64,000 bases of DNA from Saprospiraceae bacterium (GCA_016714025.1 JADJOB010000002.1:2450001-2514000), one strand, 5' to 3'. Positions 53,113 to 62,333 are shown, numbered from the stretch's first letter. The notes: a model not told the origin generated them from the sequence alone. Translations and numbers: made by a program.

Positions 53113-53985
53113 TTAAATTAAAGTATTAGGAGGAGAAATCCATTTCATTTTATAAAAAATAATTACAAACAATAAGAGAATTATAATATATTCAGTTAAT
53201 CCCAGAGGAACATTTATTCTATCTATAATAAATAGGGATTCTGTTTTTAGTGCGGAGGCATTATAATTTACAAAAACTGCTGCGAAAAAATTATTGGCAG
53301 CATGAATGCCTATTGGGATTTCAAGTCCATTGCCTAGGATTGCAAATGCACCTAAAAATACTGCGGCTATAAAATAAATTAAAAACATTGGGATAAAACC
53401 GTATTCAGTAAATTCCGGGTTGCTAATATGCAGACTAGCAAAAAGCAAACTGCTAATCACCAATGCAACAACTGGCTTTGTTTTTTTCCAACTTGAAAGT
53501 GCTTGAAGTATATAGCCTCTAAGAATTATTTCTTCTGCAGCTGATTGTAATATCAACAGACTAACAGCAACAAGCAAAAGAGCAATAAAATTTAAAATAT
53601 CAAATTGAAAAGAATACTTTTGGTTAAAAAAGAAGTAATTGATTAGTTCAGCTAAGGAATTTAGGATTAAAAAAATCACAAAGGTCACCAGTGCTCTTTT
53701 GAAACCGAATTTATTAGTTGAGGTAATAAAACTTATAATAGGTCTTTTGTGTATATAAGAAGAAAGAAGGAGAAATAATACAAGCACATAGCTAAACGAA
53801 CTTAACTGAATGGCTAAAATGACATTTCTGTTTTGAATTTTAGAAAATATTACGTCTAAAGGAATAAACAAAGCGCTTAAGCTTAAGCAAATCAATATTA
53901 ATCCAGTAAAGCTCATTAAATAGAATACTGGCTGGAATCGTCCCGCCCGCCCTAAAAGTAGAAATGAATTATCCTGGGTATTCAT
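53113..53985 (-). CDS. CPBP-family intramembrane metalloprotease
   Basis: 290 residues from ATG 53985; an ATG at 54012 would add nine residues, but a -7 box (TATTTTTG, 54002 to 53995) lies between them. About eight hydrophobic segments. The CPBP/Abi catalytic motifs are SAAEEIILRGYILQAL (Glu-Glu and Arg) and SLLFASLHISN (His), plus GIHAANNFFAAVF. CPBP proteins cleave prenylated or other membrane proteins, and some act in bacteriocin immunity; the target is unknown. First gene of a three-gene run. Confidence 0.85.
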   Translation of the reverse strand: MNTQDNSFLLLGRAGRFQPVFYLMSFTGLILICLSLSALFIPLDVIFSKIQNRNVILAIQLSSFSYVLVLFLLLSSYIHKRPIISFITSTNKFGFKRALVTFVIFLILNSLAELINYFFFNQKYSFQFDILNFIALLLVAVSLLILQSAAEEIILRGYILQALSSWKKTKPVVALVISSLLFASLHISNPEFTEYGFIPMFLIYFIAAVFLGAFAILGNGLEIPIGIHAANNFFAAVFVNYNASALKTESLFIIDRINVPLGLTEYIIILLLFVIIFYKMKWISPPNTLI

Positions 53986-53994
53986 AGCAGACCA

Positions 53995-54002
53995 CAAAAA
54001 TA
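53995..54002 (-). promoter_or_regulatory. -7 box upstream of the CPBP gene
   Basis: Minus-strand TATTTTTG matches TAnnTTTG, nine bases before the ATG at 53985. No suitable TTG at -33 is seen. Confidence 0.35.
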
Positions 54003-54048
54003 ACCAATTCATGTCTTGTATTGATTAAGGGTTTTGTATTTTTACCGT

Positions 54049-54609
54049 ATGAATGCTCGTTTTACAAACCATCCTTTAAACCTATACTTAGGCCTGGCTT
54101 TGATTTTGATTATCAGCAGGTTAGTACCCCATCCCCCAAATTTTACTGCAGCAACAGCTGCAATTGTATTTGCGGCGGTAAGTTTGAGAAGCTGGATGTC
54201 CCTGTTTGTCATCCTTCTTTCATACTGGATTGCTGATTTGGTAATAAATAATTTCATGTATTCAGCGAGTTCATTCCAATGGATTACTCCAGGCTTTTAT
54301 TGGATCGCCATTCCAATTTTGGTCTCCTTTGCAATTATTAGATTTAGCAATTCTAAGAATATGGACCCATTGGCCATTTTTAAGAATTCATTTGGGGCAT
54401 CCGTTCTTTTTTTTATAATTAGTAATTTGGGTGTTTGGCTGCACTCTGTAAATTATTCAAAAGATCTCAATGGCCTTTCTGTTTGTTATATTAATGCTAT
54501 TCCGTTTTTTGGCAATGAATTGGCAGGAACATTATTTTACACCAGTCTTATTTATTGCATTTATTGGTTGACAAATTCTGATAAACACCTTGCAACTAAA
54601 ACCGCCTGA
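54049..54609 (+). CDS. DUF6580-family membrane protein
   Basis: 186 residues from ATG 54049; the frame opens five codons earlier. Four to five hydrophobic segments. The N-terminal RLVPHPPNFTAATAAIVFAA is the family hallmark, and the overall pattern resembles ECF-transporter S components (about five helices, small size). FGNELAGTLFYTSLIYC is the last segment. Substrate unknown. It overlaps the DUF5522 gene by 20 bases. A promoter-like TTG-N18-TATTTTTA (54016-54044) ends four bases before the ATG. Confidence 0.8.
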   Translation: MNARFTNHPLNLYLGLALILIISRLVPHPPNFTAATAAIVFAAVSLRSWMSLFVILLSYWIADLVINNFMYSASSFQWITPGFYWIAIPILVSFAIIRFSNSKNMDPLAIFKNSFGASVLFFIISNLGVWLHSVNYSKDLNGLSVCYINAIPFFGNELAGTLFYTSLIYCIYWLTNSDKHLATKTA

Positions 54610-54757
54610 TACAGAAAGCAGTTTAAAAGAAGGCATTGATTTTTATATAGATCAGGGTAATTTCGTTTTTACAGCGACGTATTTATTAAAACGCAATCAT
54701 TGTTGTGGTTCGGGTTGCCGGCATTGTCCTTATGAAAATCCAAAAAAGCCAGAATAA
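54590..54757 (+). CDS. DUF5522 mini-protein, 55 residues
   Basis: A short frame from TTG 54590 ending with TAA 54757. The sequence EGIDFYIDQGNFVFTATYLL and then CCGSGCRHCPYENP contains the Cys-rich DUF5522 motif (CCGxGCRHCPY) known from tiny Bacteroidota proteins. Four cysteines and a histidine could bind metal. The TTG start overlaps the DUF6580 gene by 20 bases; an in-frame TGA about 20 bases upstream limits the frame. The stop is one base from the convergent dihydroorotase stop. The start is uncertain, the C-terminal half is convincing. Confidence 0.78.
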   Translation: MQLKPPDTESSLKEGIDFYIDQGNFVFTATYLLKRNHCCGSGCRHCPYENPKKPE

Positions 54758-54758
54758 T

Positions 54759-56099
54759 TTAATGCGTTCTAATAAATTCCAAACGATGTGAAGCCAGTGA
54801 ATGGTTTAATTTGGACCCGTTGTATACTTGTTTCCCATTAACAAAAGTCGATAATATTTTACCCTTTAATTCAATTCCTTCAAAGGGCGACCAAGCACAT
54901 TTATATAGCAAATCATCTTTTTTTACGTGGTAGTTTTCATTAGGATTTATCAGCACTAAATCCGCATAATATCCTTCTCTTAAATATCCTCGGTCTTTTA
55001 TCTGAAAGCAAATCGCAGGGTTGTGGGCCATTTTCTCTACAATAAATGGTAAATCCCAATGGGTGCGTTCGGCTAATTTCAGCATGATTGAAAGACTGTG
55101 TTGAGCAAGAGGTAATCCCGACGGAGCCTGAAGATAGGTTCCTTGCTTTTCTTCCCATGTATGAGGGGCGTGATCTGTAGCTACTACATCAATTTGTGAA
55201 TTTATTAATGCGTTTGCAATGGCTTTTGAATCTTCAAATTCCTTAATTGCAGGATTGCATTTTATTAAGTTTCCCAATTCATTATAATGATTAGCATTAA
55301 AATACATATGATGTACACAGGCTTCTGCCGTAATTCTTTTATCTTCCAGCTTCATTGCGGAATCAAACAAAAGGCATTCTTCCTTTGTAGAAATATGTAA
55401 AATATGCAAGCGAGTGTTGTGTTTCTTAGCCAGTTCGATAGCAAATGAACTGGAGTTTAAACATGCTTGTCTATTTCGGATATTAGGATGTTCTGTTACT
55501 GGTATTAAATCTCCATATTTGTCTTTAGCCAACTTTAAATTAGCCTGAATGATGGCCTCATCCTCACAATGGGTAGCAATTAATACGGGAGCATTTTTAA
55601 ATAAATTTTCCAAAACCTTTACGTTGTCAACAAGCATATTTCCGGTTGACGAGCCCATAAACACTTTAATGCCACATACTTTGTTATAATTTACTCGTAA
55701 AACTTCCTCCAGATTATCGTTTGATACACCCATAAAGAAAGAGTAATTGGCAAAAGAATGCTCCTTTGCAATTTGGTATTTGTCTTCCAAAAGTTCTTTA
55801 GTCAATGCATTCGGTATGGTATTAGGCATTTCCATGAAACTGGTGATGCCACCTGCAACTGCCGCTGCTGATTCCGTGGCAATCGTTGCCTTATGTGTTA
55901 AGCCAGGTTCTCTAAAATGAACTTGATCATCAATGCAACCCGGTATTAAAAATTGCCCTTTGGCATCTAAAACAGTTGCATCAGGTTGTGAGATATCTCT
56001 GTCAATTCGTTCAATACGTTCACCATGAATTAGCAGGTCTTTTGCCTCAATTTTGCCCTCATTGACCAGTTGGGCGTTCTTTATTATTAATTTATTCAT
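54759..56099 (-). CDS. pyrC: Dihydroorotase
   Basis: 446 residues, amidohydrolase fold of the class I type. Seen: IPGCIDDQVHFREPGLTHKA (metal HxH-like and substrate Arg), AAVAGGITSFMEMPNT, KVFMGSSTGNML with the probable carboxylated metal-bridging Lys, ATHCEDEA, LHILHISTKE and the catalytic ATDHAPHTWEEK. It forms dihydroorotate in pyrimidine synthesis. Allantoinase belongs to the same family, but the FREPG and MPNT motifs favour dihydroorotase. It is divergent from purK with about 71 bases between. Confidence 0.9.
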   Translation of the reverse strand: MNKLIIKNAQLVNEGKIEAKDLLIHGERIERIDRDISQPDATVLDAKGQFLIPGCIDDQVHFREPGLTHKATIATESAAAVAGGITSFMEMPNTIPNALTKELLEDKYQIAKEHSFANYSFFMGVSNDNLEEVLRVNYNKVCGIKVFMGSSTGNMLVDNVKVLENLFKNAPVLIATHCEDEAIIQANLKLAKDKYGDLIPVTEHPNIRNRQACLNSSSFAIELAKKHNTRLHILHISTKEECLLFDSAMKLEDKRITAEACVHHMYFNANHYNELGNLIKCNPAIKEFEDSKAIANALINSQIDVVATDHAPHTWEEKQGTYLQAPSGLPLAQHSLSIMLKLAERTHWDLPFIVEKMAHNPAICFQIKDRGYLREGYYADLVLINPNENYHVKKDDLLYKCAWSPFEGIELKGKILSTFVNGKQVYNGSKLNHSLASHRLEFIRTH

Positions 56100-56170
56100 A
56101 ATTATCCTAATAGTTCGTCAAAATTGACCCGATGTATTCAAAGCTTTCCGAATTTCGCTAAAATTTTTTC

Positions 56171-57322
56171 ATGGATTTCATTCCATCTCAATTTAAGATT
56201 GGCATTTTAGGAGCCGGGCAACTTGGCAAAATGCTTGCTCAAGAGGCATCTAAGCTCGATTTAAACATCCATTTTCTGGATAAAGATAAAAGTTTCCCCG
56301 CGGCTAAAGTATGTCCAAATTTTACAGAAGGTGATTTTACAAACTACGATGATGTTCTGAATTTTGGTCGTCAGATGCAAGTAGTAAGTATTGAAATTGA
56401 ACATGTAAATACAAAGGCTCTCCATCAACTGCAATCAGAGGGTATTCAGGTATTCCCTCAAGCACCGTTATTGGATTTGATTAAGGATAAAGGCTTGCAG
56501 AAATTATTTTACAAAGAACACCATTTTCCTACAGCACCATTTCAGCTTTTTCAAAGTAAATCTGCTTTACTTGAAGCAATATCTGATTCAAAGATCAACT
56601 TTCCGTTTGTAGTTAAATCCAGGACCGGTGGTTATGATGGTCGTGGCGTTGTAATTATTCATTCAAGCACGGATTTAGATTTAATATTAAATGAACCTTG
56701 CCTCGTTGAAGAATTGGCTCCAATTGAAAAGGAGCTAAGTGTTATTGCCGTTAGAAATCAAGATGGATCCTGCATGATTTACCCAACGGTTTCAATGGAT
56801 TTTCATCCCTCAGCCAATTTGGTTGAATTCTTAATCTGTCCAGCAACCATCCCGACAGAAATTGAAGCCAATGCCAAAGCATTGGCAAAACGATTGGTCG
56901 ATCAGCTTGGAATTGTAGGTTTGCTTGCAATTGAAATGTTTTATTTAACCGATGGGACTATCTGGATTAATGAAATAGCACCTCGCCCTCATAACAGTGG
57001 TCATCACACACTTGATAATGGTGCAACAAGTCAATTTGAAAATCATCTCAGAGCCTTGTGTGGATTGCCTTTGGGAGAAACCAATTATAAAGAAATTGCC
57101 GTAATGATTAATATACTGGGTGAAGATCCTTATACAGGTCAAGCCATTTATCATAATTTAGATCAAGTTCTGGCTATACCGGGTGTACATGTACATCTAT
57201 ATGGAAAAACAGAAACCAGGCCCTTTAGAAAAATGGGCCATGTGACCATAACTGGAAATGATCTGGAATCTTGCCTTGAAAAGGCTAATTTTGTAAAACA
57301 ATATTTTAAAGTGATAGCATGA
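56171..57322 (+). CDS. purK: N5-carboxyaminoimidazole ribonucleotide synthase
   Basis: 383 residues, ATP-grasp fold. Rossmann-type N-terminus GILGAGQLGKMLAQEASKL, then DKGLQKLFYKEH, VKSRTGGYDGRGVVI, FVEE-like LVEELAPIEKELSVI, GLLAIEMFYLTDG and EIAPRPHNSGHHTLD. PurK carboxylates AIR using ATP and bicarbonate in purine synthesis. The ATGA overlap (four bases) with purE suggests translational coupling. Confidence 0.96.
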   Translation: MDFIPSQFKIGILGAGQLGKMLAQEASKLDLNIHFLDKDKSFPAAKVCPNFTEGDFTNYDDVLNFGRQMQVVSIEIEHVNTKALHQLQSEGIQVFPQAPLLDLIKDKGLQKLFYKEHHFPTAPFQLFQSKSALLEAISDSKINFPFVVKSRTGGYDGRGVVIIHSSTDLDLILNEPCLVEELAPIEKELSVIAVRNQDGSCMIYPTVSMDFHPSANLVEFLICPATIPTEIEANAKALAKRLVDQLGIVGLLAIEMFYLTDGTIWINEIAPRPHNSGHHTLDNGATSQFENHLRALCGLPLGETNYKEIAVMINILGEDPYTGQAIYHNLDQVLAIPGVHVHLYGKTETRPFRKMGHVTITGNDLESCLEKANFVKQYFKVIA

Positions 57323-57822
57323 AAAAAGCCTTGGAAGTAGGAATTATTATGGGTTCAGACAGTGATCTGATGATTATGAAAGAAGCCGCTAAAATTTTTG
57401 ACCAATTTGGGGTCAGTTATGAAGTTAGAATTGTTTCTGCACATAGAACACCTGAACATATGATGGAATATGCAAAAACAGCTTTAAGCAGGGGTTTAAA
57501 ATTAATCATTGCTGGTGCAGGTGGTGCCGCACATCTCCCGGGTATGATAGCATCTTCAACCACCCTGCCTGTAATTGGGGTACCAATAAAATCCAGTAAT
57601 TCATTGGATGGATGGGATTCGATATTATCTATCTTGCAAATGCCCAATGGGGTTCCTGTAGCCACAGTGGCATTAAACGCTGCTCAAAATGCGGGTTTAT
57701 TGGCTTGTAGCATTTTAGCCATTTCTAATTCAGAATTAAGGGATAATCTTGCAGTTTACAAAGAGAATATGATCGATATGGTTCTGGGCAAAGACCAGGC
57801 TGTCAATGAACGGTTTCGCTAA
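57319..57822 (+). CDS. purE: N5-CAIR mutase (PurE, class I)
   Basis: 167 residues with GIIMGSDSDLMIMKEAAK, VSAHRTPEHMMEYAK (catalytic His), IIAGAGGAAHLPGM and PVIGVPIKSSNSLDGWDS followed by PNGVPVATVALN. It converts N5-CAIR to CAIR, the reaction after PurK. It overlaps purK by four bases and converges with tpiA, also by four bases. Confidence 0.96.
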   Translation: MKKALEVGIIMGSDSDLMIMKEAAKIFDQFGVSYEVRIVSAHRTPEHMMEYAKTALSRGLKLIIAGAGGAAHLPGMIASSTTLPVIGVPIKSSNSLDGWDSILSILQMPNGVPVATVALNAAQNAGLLACSILAISNSELRDNLAVYKENMIDMVLGKDQAVNERFR

Positions 57823-58574
57823 AAGAAACTGCGAATAATTGTTCTGAATTCATTGGGAATTAGGCTGGCTCCGCCTACCAGGACCCCATCAATAGCTGAC
57901 ATTTGGGCTAAATCCATGGCGTTGGAAGCTTTGACACTGCCTCCATATATAATTCGAATTTGAAGTGCATGCTCATTTCCCCATTGTCCTTGTATCCAAC
58001 CGCGAATCTGTTGATGCATATGCTGAGCTTGTATAGGACTGGCCGTTAAACCGGTTCCAATAGCCCAAATGGGTTCATAGGCAATGACCATTTTATTTAG
58101 ATCAATTTGGGAAATGGAATCCAGGTCGGTTTGTAATTGATTCAATACATAATTCCATTCTTCACCTGATGTTCTTTGGGTCAATGGTTCACCACAACAA
58201 TAAATAACAGACAAGCCTGAATCTAATGCCATCCGTATTCTTTGTTTAATGCTTTCCGGAGCATCCAATCCCCTGCGTTCGCTATGCCCAATAATTACAT
58301 AATCACAGCCCAGATCAACCAGCATGCTAGCTGAAACTTCGCCAGTATAGGCCCCTTTATCAGCAAAATGGCAGTTTTGAGCACCTAATTTTATGCCTGA
58401 TGCCCTTATAGAAGCCAATCGATCTAAATGAGTGAAAGGTGCACAAATAGCGATTTCAATGGCTTCATTAATTAGTCCTTCTGTTAAATCAATGGCCAAA
58501 GGCAAGGCCTCTGTTGGCTTCCCATACATTTTCCAATTAGCGGCCACAAGGGGTCTCCTTATTTGTGATACCAT
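57819..58574 (-). CDS. tpiA: Triose-phosphate isomerase
   Basis: About 251 residues from ATG 58574; a TTG at 58580 would add two codons but lies in a -7 box. TIM barrel with NWKMYGKP (Asn/Lys), VIIGHSERRG (catalytic His), YEPIWAIGTG (catalytic Glu) and IIYGGSVKASNAMDL, VDGVLVGGASL-like phosphate loops. It interconverts DHAP and GAP in glycolysis. Confidence 0.97.
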   Translation of the reverse strand: MVSQIRRPLVAANWKMYGKPTEALPLAIDLTEGLINEAIEIAICAPFTHLDRLASIRASGIKLGAQNCHFADKGAYTGEVSASMLVDLGCDYVIIGHSERRGLDAPESIKQRIRMALDSGLSVIYCCGEPLTQRTSGEEWNYVLNQLQTDLDSISQIDLNKMVIAYEPIWAIGTGLTASPIQAQHMHQQIRGWIQGQWGNEHALQIRIIYGGSVKASNAMDLAQMSAIDGVLVGGASLIPNEFRTIIRSFF

Positions 58575-58577
58575 ATT

Positions 58578-58585
58578 CAAATTTA
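58578..58585 (-). promoter_or_regulatory. -7 box abutting the tpiA start
   Basis: Minus-strand TAAATTTG matches TAnnTTTG and ends three bases before the tpiA ATG at 58574. With the G at about -4 the message would be leaderless. No -33 TTG is clear. Confidence 0.3.
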
Positions 58586-58654
58586 ATAATTCTTTAAAAT
58601 CAGGCCTTTTATTAGTACTATTTTAGCGTTTCAATATCTTGCAGGCTTTCCTTT

Positions 58655-60730
58655 ATGAATGAACCAATACATACCGTAAATTTTGAATATATCGACCGCG
58701 ATATCAGTTGGTTAGATTTCAATTACAGGGTTTTACAAGAAGCCAAAGATAAATCCGTCCCGCTTTTAGAACGTTTAAAATTTTTAGCAATTTATTCATC
58801 CAATTTGGGTGAATTTTTCAGAATTCGAGTGGCTCACCACAGGAATTTAAAAAAATTAGGTAAAAACACTAAGAGCCAATTGGACTATAACCCCAGTAAA
58901 TTGCTTAAACAACTCTATTTAATCGCTAATAAACAATTGAATGAGTTTAATGACATATTTGAAAATCAGATAATTCCGGATCTTCGAAAACACAACATTT
59001 ACCTTCTATCTCAATTAGAAATTACCAAAGCCCAAGAGCAATTTCTGGATGTGTATTTTAAAGAAAACCTGCTGCCCTTTGTTCAGCCTGTATTATTAGT
59101 TGGAAATAAAGTAAAACCGTTTCTTAATAATTCAGAATTGTATTTAACAATCATGCTTGAGGATAAAGATGCGGAAATTAAAAATCACCAGTTTGGAATC
59201 GTTAAAATTCCTTCAGATCATTTACCTCGATTTATTGAATTGCCATCTGAAAAAGGGAGACACGATATTATTTTATTAGACGAAATCGTACGTTATTCCT
59301 TAAAATGGTTGTTTCCAGGTTTTCATGTTATTAATTCATATTCAATTAAAATCACTAGGGACGCCGAACTCTATATTGAAGATGAATTTAGCGGGGACTT
59401 GATGGATAAAATTAAAAAAAGTCTGATCAAAAGAAATATAGGTCCGGCATCCCGTATGGCGTATGATGATGCCATGCCAAAGGAAATGCTGGATTATTTT
59501 CTACAGCTGCTTGAAATTCAAAAGGGAGATTTAACACCCGAAGGACGCTATCATAATAATTTTGATTTTATTCATTTTCCGGATTTTGGTAAAAGAGAAT
59601 TAAAAAATAAATCGCTAAAAGCCATTGAATACAAGCCTCTTTCAGATGCAGACACCCTGTTTGAGAATATAAGTCGCAACGAACATTTATTGTGCTTCCC
59701 TTATCATAATTACGAGCCGGTAATTTCATTTTTTGAACAAGCAGCGAAGGATCCGGATGTAACCCAGATTAAAATTACCCAATATCGGGTTGCAAAGAAA
59801 TCCCGAATTATGGATGCGCTGAAATTGGCTGCATCTGAAGGTAAAAGTGTATTTATATTTATCGAAGTTAAAGCTCGATTTGATGAAGCTGCTAATCTGG
59901 CTTGGGGTGAAGAAATGGAAAAGCAAGGGATTAAAGTCCGATATAGTTTTCCAGGTTTAAAAGTTCATGCCAAGATGGCCATGGTTTCAAGAAAGGAAAA
60001 CGATGATATTCAACAATATGTATACCTGTCAACGGGTAATTTTCATGAACAGACTGCGAAAATATATGTTGATTACGGATTTTTTACAAAAGATGAAGCT
60101 ATCACAGCAGAGGTAAATCGATTGTTTGGATTTTTAGAACATATCAAATTACCGAGTTTACCATTTAATCATTTGTTGATCGGTCAATTTAATTTGAATG
60201 ATGAAATTCATCAACTGATTGCATTCGAAAAAAGTCAGGCACTTGAAGGAAAAAAAGCACGTATTTTATTGAAGTTAAATAGTCTTCAGGATACTGAAAT
60301 GATAAATTTGTTGTACGAGGCCTCATTAGCTGGCGTACATGTACAATTGATAATCAGGGGAATTTGTTGCATATTAATTGGGAAGAACGGATTAAGCGAG
60401 AATATTGAAGGGATCAGCATTGTGGATCGTTATTTAGAGCACAGCCGCATCTATTATTTTTATCACGGTGGTGAGGAAAAGATCTTTTTGTCTTCTGCCG
60501 ATTGGATGGTTCGTAATCTACATTTTCGCATTGAAACTGCGTTTCCAATTTACAATAAGGAAATGAAACAAATTATATTGGATAATATTAATTTCCAGCT
60601 GATGGATAATGTAAAAGCCAGGTCTTTAAATTATAATTTTATAAATCGGTATTTCAAAACAGATTCAAAGAAAAAGTTCCAATCCCAAATTGAAACCTAC
60701 AAATATTTTAAAATGAAAAACGGAATTTAA
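58655..60730 (+). CDS. ppk1: Polyphosphate kinase 1
   Basis: 691 residues, the normal family size. N-terminal DRDISWLDFNYRVLQEAKD and IYSSNLGEFFRIRVAHHRNL. The head/ATP region includes ITQYRVAKKSRIMDALKLAA. The PLD-like catalytic histidines are in KVHAKMAMVSRK and YLEHSRIYYFYHGGEEK. It polymerises phosphate from ATP into polyphosphate. It is a single gene divergent from tpiA. The window also holds a CotH/DUF4956 operon, whose relatives are often found near VTC polyphosphate polymerases, but there is no direct link. Confidence 0.96.
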   Translation: MNEPIHTVNFEYIDRDISWLDFNYRVLQEAKDKSVPLLERLKFLAIYSSNLGEFFRIRVAHHRNLKKLGKNTKSQLDYNPSKLLKQLYLIANKQLNEFNDIFENQIIPDLRKHNIYLLSQLEITKAQEQFLDVYFKENLLPFVQPVLLVGNKVKPFLNNSELYLTIMLEDKDAEIKNHQFGIVKIPSDHLPRFIELPSEKGRHDIILLDEIVRYSLKWLFPGFHVINSYSIKITRDAELYIEDEFSGDLMDKIKKSLIKRNIGPASRMAYDDAMPKEMLDYFLQLLEIQKGDLTPEGRYHNNFDFIHFPDFGKRELKNKSLKAIEYKPLSDADTLFENISRNEHLLCFPYHNYEPVISFFEQAAKDPDVTQIKITQYRVAKKSRIMDALKLAASEGKSVFIFIEVKARFDEAANLAWGEEMEKQGIKVRYSFPGLKVHAKMAMVSRKENDDIQQYVYLSTGNFHEQTAKIYVDYGFFTKDEAITAEVNRLFGFLEHIKLPSLPFNHLLIGQFNLNDEIHQLIAFEKSQALEGKKARILLKLNSLQDTEMINLLYEASLAGVHVQLIIRGICCILIGKNGLSENIEGISIVDRYLEHSRIYYFYHGGEEKIFLSSADWMVRNLHFRIETAFPIYNKEMKQIILDNINFQLMDNVKARSLNYNFINRYFKTDSKKKFQSQIETYKYFKMKNGI

Positions 60731-60916
60731 GTATTTAATTACCGGAACTAGCCCATTTTAAATTTGAGTTTACTATGATTTTCAGCACCATGAACTTGTA
60801 TAGAATTGGGTATATTTAATAGATATTTATTTGATAAATTATAAAAACAGTATTTGATCGAATTGAAATACCTATTGTCTTGATTTGCAAACCACAGCTT
60901 AAATAATTAAGGAATT

Positions 60917-61231
60917 ATGAAAAATAAAATTGTATTGTATTATGTTCCTTTTCCTTCAGAAAAATCAGCTAATAAAATTGGCAATTATTTATTAGTTAAT
61001 GAATTCGCCGTATGCATTCAAACTTTTAAGGTTATTTCAAATTATATCTGGAATGAAAAATTAACCAAAGGAATAGAATACATTGCGATCATTAAAACCA
61101 ATAAACAAAACGAAAAATCCGTTTATCAGTATATTGCTTCAAATCATCCGTACGAAGTTCCCTGTATTATAAAATTAAATGGGCGTGTAAATAAAAAATA
61201 TGCTTTCTGGATGAATGGATTAATTAATTAA
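60917..61231 (+). CDS. CutA-like divalent-cation tolerance family protein
   Basis: 104 residues. The pattern FPSEKSANKIGNYLLVNEFAVCIQ followed in separate segments by Trp-containing SNYIWNEKL and the diagnostic YIASNHPYEVPCII. CutA proteins form trimers and bind copper or other metals, though their role is debated. The preceding gap (60731-60916) shows no gene. The stop abuts the prfB stop, so the genes converge. Confidence 0.85.
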   Translation: MKNKIVLYYVPFPSEKSANKIGNYLLVNEFAVCIQTFKVISNYIWNEKLTKGIEYIAIIKTNKQNEKSVYQYIASNHPYEVPCIIKLNGRVNKKYAFWMNGLIN

Positions 61232-62333
61232 TTAATCATCATCTTCTGTAGAACCTACCGTTTTATTCATCATATAGGTTTTTAAAAATTCATCTATATA
61301 TCCGTCCAAAACAAGATCTGTTTGACTGGTTTGGTATCCGGTCCGGTGATCTTTTACTCTTCGATCATCTAGTACGTACGAGCGAATTTGCGAACCCCAT
61401 TCATTTTTCATTTTAGTGGATTCTACTTTAGACTTTTCTTGAAACTGACGTTCAAGTTCTCGCTCATAAAGTCTGGATTTTAATAATTGCAATGCTTTTT
61501 CACGATTCTGGTGTTGAGAGCGTTCTTGCTGACATTCTACTACCAAACCGGAAGGTAAGTGTCTAACCCTCACAGCAGACTCAGTTTTATTAACATGCTG
61601 CCCGCCGGCACCACTTGAACGAAAAGTATCCCAATCCAGATCAGCAGTATTGATTGTAACTTCAATTCGATCGTCAATCAGTGGATGAACAAATATTGAA
61701 GAAAAGGAAGTCATGCGCTTGCCCTGCGAATTAAAAGGACTAACGCGTACTAAACGATGGACTCCGTTTTCTCCTTTCAACATGCCGTAGGCATAATCAC
61801 CGTTTATTTCAATTTCTGCTGTTTTAATTCCAGCTACATCGCCTGCCTGATAATTAATTGTACTTACTTTGAATCCATTGCGCTCACCCCACATTTGATA
61901 CATGCGTAAAAGCATGGCTGACCAATCACAGGATTCTGTACCTCCAGCACCGGCATTGATTTCTATGATACAAGATAATTCATCTTCTTGTTTGTTGAGA
62001 GTAGATCGAAATTCAAGATCATCGATGTATGCAATGCAGTCAGCATATTTTGAATCTAATTCCTCTTCTGTAGCTTCTCCTGCATCAAAAAATTCAAGCA
62101 AAACTTCCAGATCGTCCATTAAATTCTGTGCTTTATTAAAGGACTCCATCCAATTTTTGGCAGTTTTGATCTCTTTCATAATCAATTCTGCACGTTGGGC
62201 ATGGCTCCAAAATTCAGGATCCATGGTTTGTTGTTCTTTATCTTCTAGTTCGAGCTTCTTTTTATCGATGTCAAAGAAACCTCCTTAGCTCACTGAGCCT
62301 TTTCTTTAAATCCTTCAGTTGATCAACGGTCAT
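61232..62333 (-). CDS. prfB: Peptide chain release factor 2 with programmed +1 frameshift
   Basis: The first 20 codons run from ATG 62333 (MTVDQLKDLKKR, then LSELRRFL) to an in-frame TGA at 62273-62271. A +1 shift at CTT-TGA-C continues as DIDKKKLELEDKEQQTMDPE and gives a 366-residue protein. The zero-frame part alone would start at ATG 62224 (330 residues). Seen in the main body: the GGQ motif in FRSSGAGGQHVNK, INAGAGGTESCDW, VRVSPFN and C-terminal YVLDDRRVKDHRTG. RF2 ends translation at UGA and UAA. Too little RF2 raises frameshifting, giving autoregulation. It converges on cutA, and the genes abut. Confidence 0.95.
62270..62285 (-). promoter_or_regulatory. prfB frameshift site with Shine-Dalgarno-like element
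   Basis: Minus strand: AGGAGG (62285 to 62280), three spacer bases, then CTT TGA C (62276 to 62270). The spacing matches the E. coli element AGGGGG-TAT-CTT-TGA. The AGGAGG pairs with the ribosome anti-SD and CTT is the slip codon. Confidence 0.9.

Noticed and set aside
60731..60916. Possible small gene or RNA between ppk1 and cutA
   Set aside because: Only very short frames and no strong hairpin or promoter; nothing supportable.
61902..62288. Plus-strand frame of 128 codons opposite prfB
   Set aside because: Ser-rich low-complexity translation, fully antisense to RF2 including its frameshift region; a shadow.
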